A stretch of DNA of 6,675 nt from an uncultured beta proteobacterium. Its GTDB lineage: Bacteria; Pseudomonadota; Gammaproteobacteria; Burkholderiales; Rhodocyclaceae. Both the position numbers and the translations under genes were made by a program. Shown in pieces: positions 6,215 through 6,675 of this stretch. The stretch covers positions 1 to 6,675 of the forward strand of contig CAIYYE010000468.1 of assembly GCA_903930395.1 (NCBI GenBank), in the 5' to 3' direction. A model generated the notes under the pieces. It was not told the DNA's origin. It saw nothing but the letters and a program-made list of their open reading frames with translations, and made no database searches. The first letter of the stretch is position 1. Each line of letters begins with the position of its first letter.

Positions 6215-6675
6215 ATGTCCAGTTTGCCGCTCACCTCACTCGCTTATGCCCTGTTGCAGGCGTCCCGCATCGATACTGCCGTATTTGGCGGGCAGAGTCT
6301 GGCCGATGGCCTGCTTGGCCGGGTCGATCCGGTGGCGCGGCCGGCTGTCCAGGATCTCGTCTATGGCAGTCTGCGCGCCTATGGGCGCGGCGACTTTTTT
6401 CTTTCCCGGCTGCTGCAAAGACCGCTCGACAGCGACGAAGTACGCGCCTTGCTGCTGGTTGCCATCTATCGCCTTGAAACCCGGCCGGACGCTGCGCACA
6501 CGGTCGTCGATCAGGCGGTCTCGGCAGCCGGTGAGGTCGCCGGCGGAAATTTTCGTGCTCTCGTCAATGGTGTTCTGCGCAATTTCCTGCGCCAGCAAGC
6601 GTCGTTGACCGCGGCTTTGGCGGCCGACCCGGTCGCCTCGGCGATGCATCCGGACTGGTGGCTGGCCCGGTTGCA
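6215..6675 (+). CDS. rsmB: 16S rRNA (cytosine-967-C5)-methyltransferase RsmB, N-terminal 153 residues, 3' end outside window
   Basis: RsmB (Sun/Fmu) methylates C967 of 16S rRNA with AdoMet before 30S assembly is complete. The frame is open from the ATG at 6215 to the window edge. The visible part is the NusB-like RNA-binding domain (about 1-135), with VQDLVYGSLRAYGRGDFFLSR-type helices (45-65), LLLVAIYRLE (79-88), HTVVDQAV (95-102) and the family signature FRALVNGVLRNFLR (113-126). HPDWWL (145-150) begins the link to the Rossmann methyltransferase domain, which lies outside the window, so the catalytic cysteines cannot be checked. E. coli RsmB has about 429 residues. The gene belongs to the def-fmt-rsmB cluster by function, but here it is separated from fmt by the nuclease–speD pair and must use its own promoter. 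Another ATG at 6205 is out of frame. Confidence 0.93.
   Translation, partial: MSSLPLTSLAYALLQASRIDTAVFGGQSLADGLLGRVDPVARPAVQDLVYGSLRAYGRGDFFLSRLLQRPLDSDEVRALLLVAIYRLETRPDAAHTVVDQAVSAAGEVAGGNFRALVNGVLRNFLRQQASLTAALAADPVASAMHPDWWLARL

Noticed and set aside
6181..6234. 18-residue N-terminal extension of the nuclease from the ATG at 6234
   Set aside because: It would place hydrophilic residues before the signal peptide and overlap the rsmB start. The family needs Trp at the mature N-terminus straight after the signal peptide.
5251..6477. 408-codon plus-strand open frame across the nuclease gene and into rsmB
   Set aside because: It lies antisense to the nuclease, which has a signal peptide and every zinc ligand, and then overlaps the start of rsmB in another frame. 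Long antisense frames are expected in GC-rich coding DNA, and its translation has no recognisable motif.
1..6675. A new defence, mobile or CRISPR-like system
   Set aside because: All eight genes belong to known families. No transposase, integrase, direct-repeat array or toxin–antitoxin-like pair is visible.

Overview
The window is GC-rich chromosomal DNA with almost no non-coding space. It holds eight protein genes, two of them cut by the window edges. Gene content and order (topB–dprA–lysM divergent from def–fmt, with rsmB further on) match the housekeeping block common in Betaproteobacteria. The protein sequences look most like the Rhodocyclales (Dechloromonas/Azonexus/Accumulibacter type). 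That placement is from memory of the families and the synteny, not from a search.

Left block, all on the minus strand, read from right to left. A secreted LysM protein (2288-3319) is followed by the DNA-processing protein DprA (1215-2291), with a 4-base stop/start overlap. After a 76-bp gap carrying a good sigma70-like promoter inside two palindromes comes a type IA topoisomerase of the topoisomerase III family (1-1138, 3' end outside the window). DprA and topoisomerase act on single-stranded or topologically strained DNA; the LysM protein acts at the cell wall.

Middle: a 146-bp divergent intergenic region (3320-3465) separates lysM from def. It holds a perfect 9-bp inverted repeat. On the plus strand def (peptide deformylase) and fmt (methionyl-tRNA formyltransferase) overlap by 4 bases. 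They are the removing and adding enzymes of the N-formyl group used in bacterial initiation.

Right block: a two-gene minus-strand unit lies between fmt and rsmB. It encodes a secreted zinc-dependent S1/P1-type nuclease (5287-6180) and, 3 bases later, an S-adenosylmethionine decarboxylase proenzyme (4903-5283) that converges on fmt. rsmB (16S rRNA m5C967 methyltransferase, N-terminal part only) starts divergently at 6215, with only 34 bp between it and the nuclease. In many proteobacteria rsmB directly follows fmt, so the nuclease–speD pair looks like an insertion into the def–fmt–rsmB cluster.

I found no RNA gene, mobile element, CRISPR array or evident defence system. The genes are standard. 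The points worth a second look are regulatory (palindromic topB promoter, lysM leader hairpin, symmetric near-leaderless divergent promoter) and contextual (nuclease–speD pairing without a visible speE).
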